Notes: generated by a model from the sequence alone, not told the origin. Numbered from the stretch's first letter, positions 34,138 through 44,395 are shown. The stretch: 64,000 nucleotides of DNA from an uncultured Muribaculaceae bacterium (GCA_910588245.1 CAJUQP010000013.1:1-64000), one strand, 5' to 3'. Numbers and translations: made by a program.

Positions 34138-36150
34138 TCAGAAATCATCTCTTCTGCGTATGCGCAGCGGTTGCCGGGTCTCTATGATAAGAGGGACTGT
34201 CTCGACCGTCACCATGCTCGTGTCGAGGCCGAGAGCGCGCTCTGTGCTGACAGACATGCGGCGCAGTATCTCATAGAGTGTGAGGATTCTCCGTTCGTAT
34301 GCGCCGCAGACGCTTGAAGGCGAGAAAACGCGGTGGATGAGCACGAACCTGAAATCACCCGGTATGCCACGGCGCTCCATCGACGGATATCTGCTGGTCA
34401 GCGACAGAGCACCGTTTTCCACAAGATCCTCCACAATCTGTCGGAGGAATACATTCACCTGCGGCTGTATCTTGAATCCTATCCTTATCGACACGATGAA
34501 GACAGCATCGCTGACGAGGGTGTCGACAGAATAGTCGAGTGTGTCGGGTTGATCGGTGTGGCACATGCGCAGTATCCAGTAATGGTCTGCTCTTTTGGGG
34601 TGTTTGTTGATGATGGAATACAGCACTTTGCTCTCCACCATATTTTTTGTCGGGGAGAAGCTGACATATACTACATTCGAGGCATAGCGGGCGATTTCCC
34701 TGTCAGATCTTATGTCGGTGATAATGTCGAGGCTTTCGCGGATATCCTTGTAATCGATGTGGCTCCTGTGGAGCGAGCGTCCTTTATTCCAGATGAGCAT
34801 TATCGAGCAAAGCACACAGGCAATCAGGACTGTGAACCATCCTCCGCTGACGAATTTAAACAGGTTGGCCACAAGGAAGAGGGTCTCGAGGAGGGAGAAT
34901 GTGATAAGGAAAGAGGTGGTGATCCAGCGGGATATTCCCTTTTCGGTCATGTAGCGCCAGAGCAGCACGGTGGTGCAGAGCATTGTAGCGGTGATTGCAA
35001 GGCCGTAGGCCGCTTCCATACGGTCGGACGAACGGAAGAGGAGGACTGTGAGCACGCACCCGGCGAAAAGAAAGAAGTTTATGGCCGGCACATACATCTG
35101 TCCTCTGATTTCACCTGTGTGGTTAATCCGCATGCGGGGCCAGAAATCAAGGTTGATGGCTTCGCTGATCAGGGTGAACACACCGCTGATAAGCGCCTGG
35201 CTCGCTATTATCGCCGCTATTGTGGAGATGACGATTCCGACTCCGAGAAAGCTGTGGGGCATCATGCCGTAGAATGGATTGACATCAGCTACTGTAGTAG
35301 CGTTTCCGGAGAGTATCCATGCCCCCTGACCGAGATAGTTGAGTATGAGCATGACTTTCACGAAACACCAGCTGACCGTGATGTTCCATCTTCCACAATG
35401 CCCCAGATCGGAATAGAGAGCTTCCGCACCGGTGGTGCAGAGGAAGACCGCTCCGAGAATAAGCATCCATTCCGGATGTGTGAAGACGAGCCTGAAGGCG
35501 TAATAGGGATTGAATGATTTCAGGATGGAGAGATCTGCGCCGATGTTCATCACCCCTATGACACCAAGCATGAGAAACCATATGAGCATCACCGGACCGA
35601 AAAAACGCCCGATCGTTGACGTGCCGGAACGTTGCACGAAGAAGACGGCGGTTATGATCACCAACACGATAGGCACTACGGGAGTGTGCGGATTCAATGA
35701 ACGGAGTCCTTCCACTGCCGAAGTCACTGTCATCGCCGGGGTTATTATGCCGTCTGCGAGGAGAGCGCTGGCCCCGATTGCCGCTACTATAAAGGGCCAG
35801 CGTCTGGAAAGGGGGCGCCTTATCAATGAGAACAGGGCCATGATGCCACCTTCGCCGTTGTTGTCGGCGCGTAATGCTCCCACGACATATTTTATAGTGG
35901 TCTGGAGTGTGAGGGTCCAGATCACACACGAAACGGCTCCCAATATATAGTCGGGATCCGGATTGTGATCAACGTGGAGTATGGCCTTCATGACATAGAG
36001 GGGGGACGTGCCTATGTCGCCGAATACAATGCCGATGGCTATGAGCAGCCCTGCAGCGCTGACACCGGGCAGTATGATTTTTCCCCGGGGTGTGGATCTG
36101 TCATAGCCGTCGCTGTTATCTATCTGTTGTCTGTGTTCTGAATTGATCAT
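34138..36150 (-). CDS. kup: Kup-family potassium uptake transporter
   Basis: The 670-residue protein has the Kup/HAK/KUP signature GIVFGDIGTSPLY near residue 40, about twelve transmembrane helices up to roughly residue 440, and a long cytoplasmic C-terminal region. It imports K+ with protons at low affinity for energy. ATG 36150 was preferred to an in-frame ATG at 36318, because the longer N-terminus of 56 residues is not family-like and would cover a promoter and inverted repeat. It is monocistronic. Confidence 0.92.
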   Translation of the reverse strand: MINSEHRQQIDNSDGYDRSTPRGKIILPGVSAAGLLIAIGIVFGDIGTSPLYVMKAILHVDHNPDPDYILGAVSCVIWTLTLQTTIKYVVGALRADNNGEGGIMALFSLIRRPLSRRWPFIVAAIGASALLADGIITPAMTVTSAVEGLRSLNPHTPVVPIVLVIITAVFFVQRSGTSTIGRFFGPVMLIWFLMLGVIGVMNIGADLSILKSFNPYYAFRLVFTHPEWMLILGAVFLCTTGAEALYSDLGHCGRWNITVSWCFVKVMLILNYLGQGAWILSGNATTVADVNPFYGMMPHSFLGVGIVISTIAAIIASQALISGVFTLISEAINLDFWPRMRINHTGEIRGQMYVPAINFFLFAGCVLTVLLFRSSDRMEAAYGLAITATMLCTTVLLWRYMTEKGISRWITTSFLITFSLLETLFLVANLFKFVSGGWFTVLIACVLCSIMLIWNKGRSLHRSHIDYKDIRESLDIITDIRSDREIARYASNVVYVSFSPTKNMVESKVLYSIINKHPKRADHYWILRMCHTDQPDTLDYSVDTLVSDAVFIVSIRIGFKIQPQVNVFLRQIVEDLVENGALSLTSRYPSMERRGIPGDFRFVLIHRVFSPSSVCGAYERRILTLYEILRRMSVSTERALGLDTSMVTVETVPLIIETRQPLRIRRRDDF

Positions 36151-36166
36151 ATGTCTGATATGAATA

Positions 36167-36204
36167 AGAGGTCGTACATTTAACCGTACAAATGTACGAC
36201 TTCT
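36167..36204 (-). promoter_or_regulatory. 15-bp inverted repeat overlapping the kup promoter
   Basis: AGAGGTCGTACATTT (36167-36181) and AAATGTACGACTTCT (36190-36204) match at 14 of 15 positions. On the minus strand the right half contains TACATTTG, a perfect -7 box (36196-36189), 39 bases before the kup start. A protein bound to the dyad would block the promoter. The same arm occurs at 2568-2593. Confidence 0.6.
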
Positions 36205-36417
36205 GAGTTCCGATCTATTTAAACTAACATGCAGCCGTGTGAATTGTTGATATTGCCTATTTCTCGCGACTGTGGAGAAGGCCGGTATTATGATGTTCTT
36301 GAAAGCATGTTTGTCCATTATACGTATATGGATAAAAATGTTACATTCTGAGGGGGAGAGTAACGTAATGCCATTGTTTTGATATTTTTACGGCGGATTC
36401 CTTGGCGAGGAATTCAT

Positions 36418-36425
36418 TAATTTTG
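36418..36425 (+). promoter_or_regulatory. Promoter -7 box TAATTTTG
   Basis: A perfect TAnnTTTG match about 30 bases before the ATG of the broken GH115 gene, so the promoter appears intact although the gene is not. Confidence 0.6.
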
Positions 36426-36456
36426 TATTTGTAAATAATCAAGCCAGTCAGTAATC

Positions 36457-38495
36457 ATGAGAACGATAAAACTAATCAAAAAAGTGGCCTTCGGCCTATT
36501 GCTTGCCATGTCGTCTTCGGCAGGTTATGCATCGTCGTCTGTATTGCCTGTCAGTCCGGCAGGTAAAAGCTTTACACTTCTTCCGGAAAATCGTGTGTGA
36601 CGATAGGGGGACGGATATGGATTTCCCGATTGTGGATATGGTGGGTAAGGCTGCGGCGATAATATGTGACGAGAACGATTTCAAAGGAGTGAGGCGAGCT
36701 GCTACCGACCTCGCTGAAGATATCTCCCGGGTGTGCGGTGTAAAGCCGCGGCAGGCCGACCGGGTGTCCGTCTCCCCGTCGATAATAGTGGGTACGTTGG
36801 GCAAAAGCCGGCTTATAGACGACTTGGTTGAAAAAGGCAGCCTCGATGTCTCTGACCTCAGAGGGAAATGGGAGAGTTTCTGCATAACGACTCTTGAGGG
36901 AGATACTCCCCGGCTTGTGATTGCCGGAAGCGACAGGCGAGGCACGATATTCGGAATATACGAGCTTTCCGAGCAGCTGGGGGTCTCTCCATGGTATTGG
37001 ATGGCCGACGCTCCTGTAAAGAAACGTGTTTCGGCCTATGTCGCCGCAGGCTCATATGCATCCGGAGAACCAAAGGTGAAATATCGCGGTATTTTCATTA
37101 ATGATGAGTGGCCTTCGTTCGGGACATGGTGCGGCAATCAGTTCGGAGGGATAAACCATAAGGCCTACGAAAAGATATTTGAGCTCCTCCTACGGCTTAA
37201 GGCCAACTATTTCTGGCCGGCGATGTGGGCTTCGGCTTTCAATGAGGATGATCCTCTTTCTCCGCAGACTGCTGACGATTACGGCATAGTCATGGGCACG
37301 TCGCATCATGAGCCTATGATGCGCGCGCATAAGGAATACACGCGCAGGCGGGATGAGGTCGGACCATGGGATTATTCTGTAAATGCCAGGCGCCTCGACA
37401 GGTTTTTCCGCGAAGGGCTTTCGCGCAACCGGGGTTATGATATATCATAACGATCGGAATGCGTGGCGACGGGGATGTGGCCATGGGAAAGGGGGATGAT
37501 GCCGACAATATGGCTACGTTGCGTAAGGTGATACGGTCGCAGCGCCGCATTATCAAGGATGTGTATGGACGTGGTCCGGAGACGGTGCCGCAGCTTTGGG
37601 CCATTTTCACTGAAGTGCAGAGATATTATGATGCCGGGTTCACTGTTCCCGACGATGTGACGCTTCTTTTCTGTGACAACAACTGGGGATACATCAGGAG
37701 AAAAGGACGGGAGTCCGAACGGAAGCGCGGCGGAGGAATGGGACTCTATTACCACATTGACATGAACGGAGGTCCCTGGAACGACAGATGGGTCAACACC
37801 ACGACTGTGCCAAAGATAAGGGAGCAGCTGAATCTGGCGTACCGGAGCGGTATCGACAGGATATGGATAGTGAACGTAGGCGATCTGAAACCGAAAGAGA
37901 TGCCTATAGATTTCATAATGAGATATGCCTGGGATCCCGACAGGATCGGCCCGGGAGATGAAAGAGGATATATGGAGGGTTTTGCCGCGTCTGTGTTCGG
38001 CGATGAGCATGCCTCGGAGATCGCCGACCTGATATCTTCCTACAGCAAATACAATCTTTGGAGAAAGCCGGAGGTGCAGTATCCCGGCATCTTCAACATC
38101 CCGGAGATGCTTGCCCTCAATAATATGTGGTCTAATCTTGAGTTGCGGGCGAAAGCCCTAAGACGTAAATTGCCTAAGGAACAGCAGGACGCTTTCTTCC
38201 AGCTCGTCTATTATCCTGTGGTCGGCAGTGCGACGGTGGCCCGTATCTACAACAGCGCCTCCATAGGCGATGCGGAGAATATTAATCTCCTTATGGAGAA
38301 AGACCGAGAACTGACCGCATTCTACAATGCGACAATATCAGATGGCTCGACACTTCATTTCAGGTGTCTCCGGGAAAGCACACACTTAAGATAGTGATGA
38401 TTGATCCGGAAATTGTAGTCGAGCAGATTGTGGTCAATCCCGACAATGACCGCTACGGATATTTCCCACACGGCTTTTTCGATAGTCTGAAATAA
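36457..38495 (+). pseudogene. Family 115 glycoside hydrolase (α-glucuronidase type), multiply broken
   Basis: Four coding segments in three frames make up one gene. Segment 1 (36457-36600) encodes a signal peptide (VAFGLLLAMSSSAGYAS) and runs to a TGA. Segment 2 (up to 37450) carries the GH115 core, including WPSFGTWCGNQFGGINHKAY, LKANYFWPAMWASAF and MGTSHHEPMMRAHKEY. Segment 3 (to 38394) continues with VTLLFCDNNWGYIRR and RYAWDPDRIG. Segment 4 (to 38495) is a C-terminal tail, SPGKHTLKIVMIDPEIVVEQ. The third junction also lacks the stretch expected before the tail. GH115 enzymes remove 4-O-methyl-glucuronic acid from xylan. The total of about 680 codons is shorter than usual, so it is not functional as read. 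Confidence 0.9.
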
Positions 38496-38519
38496 GAAAT
38501 GGTTTGATAAGGTTTTGTT

Positions 38520-38581
38520 CAATCCTCCGATAGTGAAACGATTTCTTGATTATGTCGTAACGTTTCACTATCGGAGGATTG
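38520..38581. repeat. Perfect 21-bp inverted repeat with 20-base loop
   Basis: Bases 38520-38540 are exactly complementary to 38561-38581. No T run follows on the plus strand, so it is not a standard terminator. It lies 25 bases after the GH115 remnant and about 150 bases before a dehydrogenase gene. Confidence 0.85.
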
Positions 38582-38728
38582 ATGCAAATATCGGATGATA
38601 CTGTGGCGGATGATTGTTATCATCATGGTATGGCAACCGTTTTTCCGGGAAGTTGTTGTATTATTATAGTAACTGTTCATTGACAGCTGTTGCTGATTAT
38701 TACCGGCATGACCTTAAAAAACTTTGTT

Positions 38729-39508
38729 ATGGATATTGACAGTCTGTTTGATCTTTCGGGTAAAGTGGCTGTTGTCACAGGTGGTGGTGATGGCATCGGA
38801 AAAGGGTGTTGTGAAATTCTTGCCGCGGCGGGTGCTTCTGTTGTTGTGAGCGACATCAGCGCGGATAAAGCCGACAAGGTTGCGACAGAGATTGTAAGGG
38901 ATGGAGGTATCGCGACCGGAGTAGGGTGCGATGTGCTTGAAGACGCTGATCTTGTCCGGCTCGTGGATGTGGCCATGAAAGAATACGGCACTGTGAATAT
39001 CCTTGTCAACAATGCCGGTCTTGGCGGCGGAGGACGAGAGAATCCATTCAATATCGATATGGATTATGTGGAACGTATCTACAGGATAAATGTGTTCGCT
39101 CCCTGGCGTCTGTGCCAGCTTGTAGTGCCGGAGATGGAGAGATCGGGCTACGGAAGTATCGTCAATATCACCTCAATAAGTTCCATCGTAAAGGAAGCGA
39201 ATATGGGAGTTTACTCATCTTCGAAAGCGGCTCTGAATCATCTGGCGGCTAATCTTGCCTACGACTTTGGCCCTTACGGAGTGAGGATCAACAATGTCGG
39301 TCCGGGAGCGACACGCACTCCTGCCCTCGAATCTGTCATGACCCCGGAACTTGAGAAGAAGATGCTCAGAAACACTCCGATACGTCGTCTCGGAGAGGTG
39401 TCGGATATTGCTCGGGCCGTGCTTTTCCTTGCCTCCCCCGCATCATCATGGATAAGCGGCCAGGTGATATTCGTGAATGGAGGAGGAATCCAGTCGCTTG
39501 GCGATTGA
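38729..39508 (+). CDS. hdhA: Short-chain dehydrogenase, close to 7α-hydroxysteroid dehydrogenase HdhA
   Basis: The 259-residue enzyme has the NAD(P)-binding glycine motif TGGGDGIG (near residue 17), VSDISADKADKVA after β2, LVNNAGLGG, the catalytic Ser in NITSIS and the YSSSK motif. Its C-terminus (KKMLRNTPIRRLGEV, ASSWISGQVIFVNGGG) closely follows that of E. coli HdhA, which oxidises 7α-hydroxyl groups of bile acids with NAD. The short DI pattern after β2 suggests NAD. Bile acid activity fits a gut bacterium but is inference; many SDRs are misnamed. ATG 38729 was chosen because the N-terminus then resembles the family. Confidence 0.8.
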   Translation: MDIDSLFDLSGKVAVVTGGGDGIGKGCCEILAAAGASVVVSDISADKADKVATEIVRDGGIATGVGCDVLEDADLVRLVDVAMKEYGTVNILVNNAGLGGGGRENPFNIDMDYVERIYRINVFAPWRLCQLVVPEMERSGYGSIVNITSISSIVKEANMGVYSSSKAALNHLAANLAYDFGPYGVRINNVGPGATRTPALESVMTPELEKKMLRNTPIRRLGEVSDIARAVLFLASPASSWISGQVIFVNGGGIQSLGD

Positions 39509-39510
39509 CG

Positions 39511-40389
39511 CTAATGTTCGTTTGACTTGTAGTCTGTTTCGATGAAGTCGATGTTCTCTTTGTATTCGGTTTGCTTCAATTTTACGGCTCCTCCGGTCAT
39601 TGCGCTGACTTGGGCGGCCCTGTTTCTTCTCGAGTAGTCTTTCGCGCGAAGCACGGAGATCCTTTGGGTCTTGAAGACCTTGTCGGGATCTTCGTATGGA
39701 TCCTTGAGAGGTTCGTCGCATTCCTGCAGTCCTTTTATAGTGAATCCGTATTCCCTGTCGGCAGTCAGAGCCTCCATGATCAGGCCCGGGAGTCCGCAGA
39801 GTTGCCATGGCCCGTCGTTGACCGCCAGATCCGGCGTGAACCATGCCAGCCATTTTCTCCCATGATAGTCGGCGGTGGCGAGCTGGCACTCATAACCCAT
39901 AACATTCTTAATGGAGTCGCCCAATTCCCACTGCAGCTCGTCCATATCCACTTCGTAGCGGTATCTGTCGCCCATGTTTGAATCCCACACCGTGATCTTG
40001 CCGGAAGAGAATTCCTTGCGGCACTTATATCTTTTCCCGCGTGTGATGCCCATATCCTCGCGGATCTTAAACCAATCGCCGCCTGTCGCTTTCGCCTTCT
40101 GATAGGCTGCCTCATCCGACTGTCGGAGCATGATCCTTCCTTCGGGGTCATTCTCAAGTGAATCAATATATTGCGTCTGCGGGTCGAAATAGAATGACAT
40201 ACCCGGAGCCATCTGCAATACAGCGCGTTCCGTATGTACGATCGTGTCTCCGGTCCTGGTGTTCAGGGTTTTCGACATTACTTCATATTCTGCTTTGAGT
40301 CTTGCTCTTAGTCCCGGATCCGCCTGTGCGGAAATGATCGCACTTCCTGAAAGTAAGCATAGCGTGATCCATTTGCATGTAATGTCCAT
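39511..40389 (-). CDS. GLPGLI family protein
   Basis: The 292-residue protein has a signal peptide (LCLLSGSAIISAQA) and the motif LCGLPGLIMEA near residue 198, which defines the GLPGLI family (TIGR01200). Members are secreted or periplasmic in Bacteroidota and have no known function; they are sometimes encoded near TonB-linked systems. It ends two bases from the convergent dehydrogenase gene and lies upstream of nothing obviously co-transcribed, though two lipoprotein genes precede it in the same direction. Confidence 0.88.
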   Translation of the reverse strand: MDITCKWITLCLLSGSAIISAQADPGLRARLKAEYEVMSKTLNTRTGDTIVHTERAVLQMAPGMSFYFDPQTQYIDSLENDPEGRIMLRQSDEAAYQKAKATGGDWFKIREDMGITRGKRYKCRKEFSSGKITVWDSNMGDRYRYEVDMDELQWELGDSIKNVMGYECQLATADYHGRKWLAWFTPDLAVNDGPWQLCGLPGLIMEALTADREYGFTIKGLQECDEPLKDPYEDPDKVFKTQRISVLRAKDYSRRNRAAQVSAMTGGAVKLKQTEYKENIDFIETDYKSNEH

Positions 40390-40426
40390 GATGTCTATTG
40401 TTTAATTATTGTAAATGTGATTTCTA

Positions 40427-41857
40427 TTACTCGTATTCCTCAATGACGGGAAACCGGTTCCATCCGGCAGTTTCCCTGTAAAGTGAGGCTGAACCTTTGG
40501 GCACATAAAGTTTGCCACCCTCTTTCACTGTCGGAGGAACACGCAACTCCGGCGGAACCGGCCAGTGAACTTTCATTTCCTTTATCGGAATGCTAAGATG
40601 TCCTCCGTCAGTATCTGTCAGCGAGATTGGAAGGTTCATAAATTCGATAGGCCCGCATCCGGAGAAAGCATACCTTCCTAACCTCCGCAAACTTGAACTG
40701 TCGGATATGTCGACATGACTCAATTCATGGCATCCTTGAAATGCACCATACTCAATAATCTCCACATTATCAGGTATACTGATTGCCTTGAGGTTTTTGT
40801 TGTTTGCCAGGGCTGAGTTCCCGATTTTAATGGTTGTCTTCGGAAGAATAATGTCCATGAGATTGACACAACGTTCAAGAGCATGGTCGGGAATCTCGTA
40901 GTCGTTGGAAACAATGAATTCCGCATCTTCAGACTTGTAACCATAGGAATGATAATATGAGCGGTCGCCATATGCAGACACGACATCGGCAAGGTCGAGA
41001 ACCACAGGATATTGTTCAGGTTTCGGATCGGCGGCCACTCCTTTGTAGAAAAAGCGACGCAAGGCTGTCCAGTCAAGACCATTCATCTGTCCGGTCAGTG
41101 TCACACGACGTATATTGCGGATATTATTGATGTCTGAGCCAAGAAGCACATCAAGCGTACCGGCATTCTCGATATTTATCGTCTCCTCCTCATTGAACTG
41201 CCGGGGTTGCTGGATTATACAGAATTCCGTCGACGCTTTAGAGCCTTCCGCCGTTATCTTAACTCCGCAGATACGCCCTGTGCCGTTGTTTGGTAAAGCC
41301 TTGAAATGAAGTCCGCATTCGGGGTTCTGAGGATTGAGATGGTCTAGTATCACCCCTTCAAAAGCAAGCCATTCCTTGTCGTTGTCGAAACTTAGACTCA
41401 CCTTGATTTCTCCCGGTACGTTGGCCTTCAGGTCAACCGGAAACTCTCCTCCTTCGTTCCCGATATAGCTGACAGCATCTTTTGGTTGCATTCGTTCCTT
41501 GGCACGTTGGGTGATGACCACTTTACGTGCCACCTCAGACGTGGATATTGTAAGTGTGGCCTGACGTCTTTCCCAGCCGTCATTGCCGGATATTTTTACT
41601 ACTATATCTGTAGTTGTCGGCGAAACTTCTGGGTCATGCTGGCTAATCTCTATCCAGTCCTCATGACAGATTGTTGATATGCGGCCTGGAAGATGTTTTA
41701 TGCCGAGTACGATTGTCGTGGCCTCCGCATCAGCGACGAGACCGTTGGCCAGCCATGCCTCGGTTTCCCGGTCTGTCCCGATAAGGTATGCTTGCTCCTC
41801 ATCGTTGCTGCATGCCGCAAACAGACAGAAGAACAGCAGATATGCGATTTTTTTCAT
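40427..41857 (-). CDS. Surface lipoprotein with BACON domain and BspA-like leucine-rich repeats
   Basis: The 476-residue protein has a lipoprotein signal with lipobox FAAC and SNDEE after the cysteine, a pattern that favours surface export in Bacteroidota. A BACON-type β-sandwich lies at about 45-115 (ISTSEVARKVVITQRAK), a second similar domain at about 120-215, and BspA-like leucine-rich repeats at about 300-420 (LMDIILPKTTIKIGNSALAN, LKAISIPDNVEIIEYGAFQG). Such proteins bind host or glycan ligands. It is part of a run of lipoprotein genes with the two upstream neighbours. Confidence 0.85.
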   Translation of the reverse strand: MKKIAYLLFFCLFAACSNDEEQAYLIGTDRETEAWLANGLVADAEATTIVLGIKHLPGRISTICHEDWIEISQHDPEVSPTTTDIVVKISGNDGWERRQATLTISTSEVARKVVITQRAKERMQPKDAVSYIGNEGGEFPVDLKANVPGEIKVSLSFDNDKEWLAFEGVILDHLNPQNPECGLHFKALPNNGTGRICGVKITAEGSKASTEFCIIQQPRQFNEEETINIENAGTLDVLLGSDINNIRNIRRVTLTGQMNGLDWTALRRFFYKGVAADPKPEQYPVVLDLADVVSAYGDRSYYHSYGYKSEDAEFIVSNDYEIPDHALERCVNLMDIILPKTTIKIGNSALANNKNLKAISIPDNVEIIEYGAFQGCHELSHVDISDSSSLRRLGRYAFSGCGPIEFMNLPISLTDTDGGHLSIPIKEMKVHWPVPPELRVPPTVKEGGKLYVPKGSASLYRETAGWNRFPVIEEYE

Positions 41858-41928
41858 AGATTTTGTAGGGGGTTGATGATAAAAGAACCTGTTTGCCTTA
41901 GGAATTATTAATTGACAGTCTGATAACT

Positions 41929-43467
41929 TTATATCTCAGGTTTTGATTCGACGTGTATATAGAAGTGTTCCTCTTCATAGTCGCTCGGAAGACGGTGCAT
42001 CACGATGGCTCTCGTCGATTCATTTTCATAAAACTTACCCGGCTTGTCGGCAGGGGATAGGTTGCGGAAAAGTTTGCCGACAGATGAACCGTCGTATTCT
42101 ATCCAATGACCGAGATGTTTGCTGAGAAGGTTCTCAAGGCGCACCTGCTGCCAGTTCAATAACGTAGCCTTATCCCAACTGTCGCGGAAGCGTATGGATA
42201 TGTCGAGGCTCTTTATGCCGTCTGTCTCTACCGGATCTGTGACAATGTATTTTAGGAACCCGTCGAGCTGACAGAAAACCTCATAAGATTTCTCAACTTT
42301 GGGTAAAGCCTTGCATTTATCCCAATCGAAGCAGAGGAAATCCCGGTCTTTCAGTTCAAAGGTGACGGAATCGGCACATATCACACGTCCGTTGCGGTAT
42401 CCTTTCAGAACCGTCTTGTGGAGACCGTTGTCGAAGAAATAACTGCCCCATTGAGAGATAAGATGTTTCTCAGAAGCGGATCCGTTCTCCTCCTTGTGAT
42501 AAATCTTGTAGGATTCGGGAAATTCCGGAGAGTCCCATACAATTGAGTCATAATACTGATAGCGTTCCAGTCCGAAAGCATCATATTCACCGTCGGGTCT
42601 CACTATCCGGAATCCGAGGAAATCGAATGGCGCGGGGGTGGAAAGTGCATTTTTGCTGTCAGGTTCTTCTCCGTTGAAGCCTGTATAGGTGTAGAGTGAA
42701 AGCTTGAAACGGCAGTTCTCGAGAACATCCTCGTTGTCGAAGACGATAGGGGAGTCGGAGTCATTTCCGACAGTGAACTCCTTAGGTTCGCATGCCTCTG
42801 AAAAGCTGTTGAGAATCCCGACGGAAAACTTATTCAACTCTCCTAAAGCACATGTCATCCTGACACTTCCGTTGCCTTTGTCATCAAGATCAACGATATG
42901 CCTGACAGACTTCATTTCGGCTCCGAATTGAATGGAGTTTCTGACTTCAAGGCTTCTGTCGGCGGTGAAGTTCTTCAGCTCGGTCATGATTTCCTTTTTC
43001 TTAGGGAAATGTAGATCGATGCTGACATTTTCTCCCTGCCTGAGAGTCTCGTATATTCCGTATGCATAGGTTGTATTCGATTTGTCGTCGAAATCACCAG
43101 GCATGATAAACTCTGAAGATGGCAGATCCTTTAGCTCGGCATGGAGATAGTATACTTGTGAAGGATTGCCGTTTTCCTTTGTCGCCTCCGGCTCGAAAAA
43201 CAGGCGGTAATGGCCGTCGCTGTCTGTGGTTCCCTTTGCTTTGTGGAGTATGTTCTGAGCCCCGAGGTAATAGCTCTCGTAGTAATCAATTGAGACCGGG
43301 ATATCGGCCAGAGGTTCGCCTGAGGTTGTTGTGACTGTTCCGGTCACGATCACGCTTGTGGCTGTAGGTTCGGGGATGAAATCGTCTTTCTCCGAACAGG
43401 AGATTGCCAGGAATGATGCCAGCAGCATCGATATGACTGTGCTGAATGAGAACCCTTTTCCGTTCAT
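41929..43467 (-). CDS. Lipoprotein with carboxypeptidase-regulatory-like domain
   Basis: The 512-residue protein has lipobox LAISC followed by SEKDD. An N-terminal β-sandwich (about 40-115, VTGTVTTTSGEPLADIPVSI) resembles carboxypeptidase-regulatory-like or starch-binding-type folds. The remainder (about 160-512) is rich in aromatic and acidic residues and was not recognised. It overlaps the preceding lipoprotein gene by four bases, which indicates translational coupling, and lies about 70 bases upstream of the leucine-rich repeat lipoprotein. It may belong to a surface complex. Confidence 0.75.
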   Translation of the reverse strand: MNGKGFSFSTVISMLLASFLAISCSEKDDFIPEPTATSVIVTGTVTTTSGEPLADIPVSIDYYESYYLGAQNILHKAKGTTDSDGHYRLFFEPEATKENGNPSQVYYLHAELKDLPSSEFIMPGDFDDKSNTTYAYGIYETLRQGENVSIDLHFPKKKEIMTELKNFTADRSLEVRNSIQFGAEMKSVRHIVDLDDKGNGSVRMTCALGELNKFSVGILNSFSEACEPKEFTVGNDSDSPIVFDNEDVLENCRFKLSLYTYTGFNGEEPDSKNALSTPAPFDFLGFRIVRPDGEYDAFGLERYQYYDSIVWDSPEFPESYKIYHKEENGSASEKHLISQWGSYFFDNGLHKTVLKGYRNGRVICADSVTFELKDRDFLCFDWDKCKALPKVEKSYEVFCQLDGFLKYIVTDPVETDGIKSLDISIRFRDSWDKATLLNWQQVRLENLLSKHLGHWIEYDGSSVGKLFRNLSPADKPGKFYENESTRAIVMHRLPSDYEEEHFYIHVESKPEI

Positions 43468-43922
43468 TTTGTTATGGATTTATAGATTTCAATGATCAGG
43501 TTTCTATCTTCGCTATTGATGGAGAAAGTGCCGCTCTCAATCCTGCAATTCACAGTCGGCGCCATCACGACAGAATCGTGATAAACGAAGCCTATCCGCT
43601 TGCCGATTCTTTCTTCCGTGGCGTCTGCCCATTTCTTGATTTTCTCAGGTTTCAATCTGCCTTCGATAAATGCAGTGCCTGGGAAGGATAGAGTGTCGAG
43701 TATTACCGACTCGAAATCGTCGGTTGTGGCTATAACGTCTCCTTCAATCATATTTTCAGGGATATCAGCCACGGGATACCATCCGTCGGCATGATGACTG
43801 GCAGAGGAACATGCTCCGACAGCTATAAATGGAAGAAGGAATAAGCAACCTGTCGTAATCCTTTTTAACAGGGCGCATGATGCGGTGGGATGCGATATGA
43901 AGGTATGTCTGGTTGTGTTCAT
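43464..43922 (-). CDS. Small lipoprotein resembling the SecD P1-head subdomain
   Basis: The 152-residue protein has a long N-terminus, then a lipobox in AVGAC (about residue 38). The C-terminal region includes FADATEE-like KKWADATEERIGKRIGFVY, then HDSVVMAPTVNCRIESG. This pattern resembles the periplasmic head subdomain of SecD, which in Bacteroidota also occurs as separate lipoproteins. It starts a three-gene lipoprotein run and overlaps the next gene by four bases. The link to protein export is only suggested by this resemblance. Confidence 0.65.
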   Translation of the reverse strand: MNTTRHTFISHPTASCALLKRITTGCLFLLPFIAVGACSSASHHADGWYPVADIPENMIEGDVIATTDDFESVILDTLSFPGTAFIEGRLKPEKIKKWADATEERIGKRIGFVYHDSVVMAPTVNCRIESGTFSINSEDRNLIIEIYKSITK

Positions 43923-44395
43923 ATATATATACGATGTGTGGAAAAACTATTTGTTACAGTCAAGGCCTGTAATATGCCGTTGTATCAGAAGGTCACGGAT
44001 GTCGAAAGCCGCAGGCAAGGAGATAAGTGGAAGTCACAAACGGCTACTTTACATAACTTTGTCAATGCTTGTGTGCGGCTAAGCAGCAATGAAATTCATT
44101 CCGGCTGCAAATTTATAAAAATATTTGGATTCGCTACTATAATTGTCAAAAAACTGTGATTTTGTAAAAATAATAAGTCAATAAGATAGGGATATGGCAT
44201 TATCCAGGCCGGTGATTTCAATGAGGCAGGTAGAAGTGTGGTTGCTTATTGCAGAAGAAACGGAGGTGTCCTTAATTCGGCGAAATCAAGCACTATCCGT
44301 TCTGCCGGTACCCCATGAACCAAAAGAGAGTCGCGCATGGCTTATGTGTTCGTCATACTGTCGTGTATATTCCCGATCGAGGATATGAGTAAGCG
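43923..44395. other. Intergenic stretch of about 470 bases without an assigned gene
   Basis: No convincing gene was seen. On the minus strand at about 44200-44390 a frame reads plausibly as protein (GSWGTGRTDSA) and then meets a stop, so it may be a remnant of an unidentified coding sequence. The rest is AT-rich upstream sequence of the lipoprotein run. Confidence 0.3.

Noticed and set aside
34333..35517. Open frame of 394 codons antisense to kup
   Set aside because: The Kup gene has clear motifs and membrane helices; the opposite frame is His/Glu/Asp-rich antisense of hydrophobic helices.
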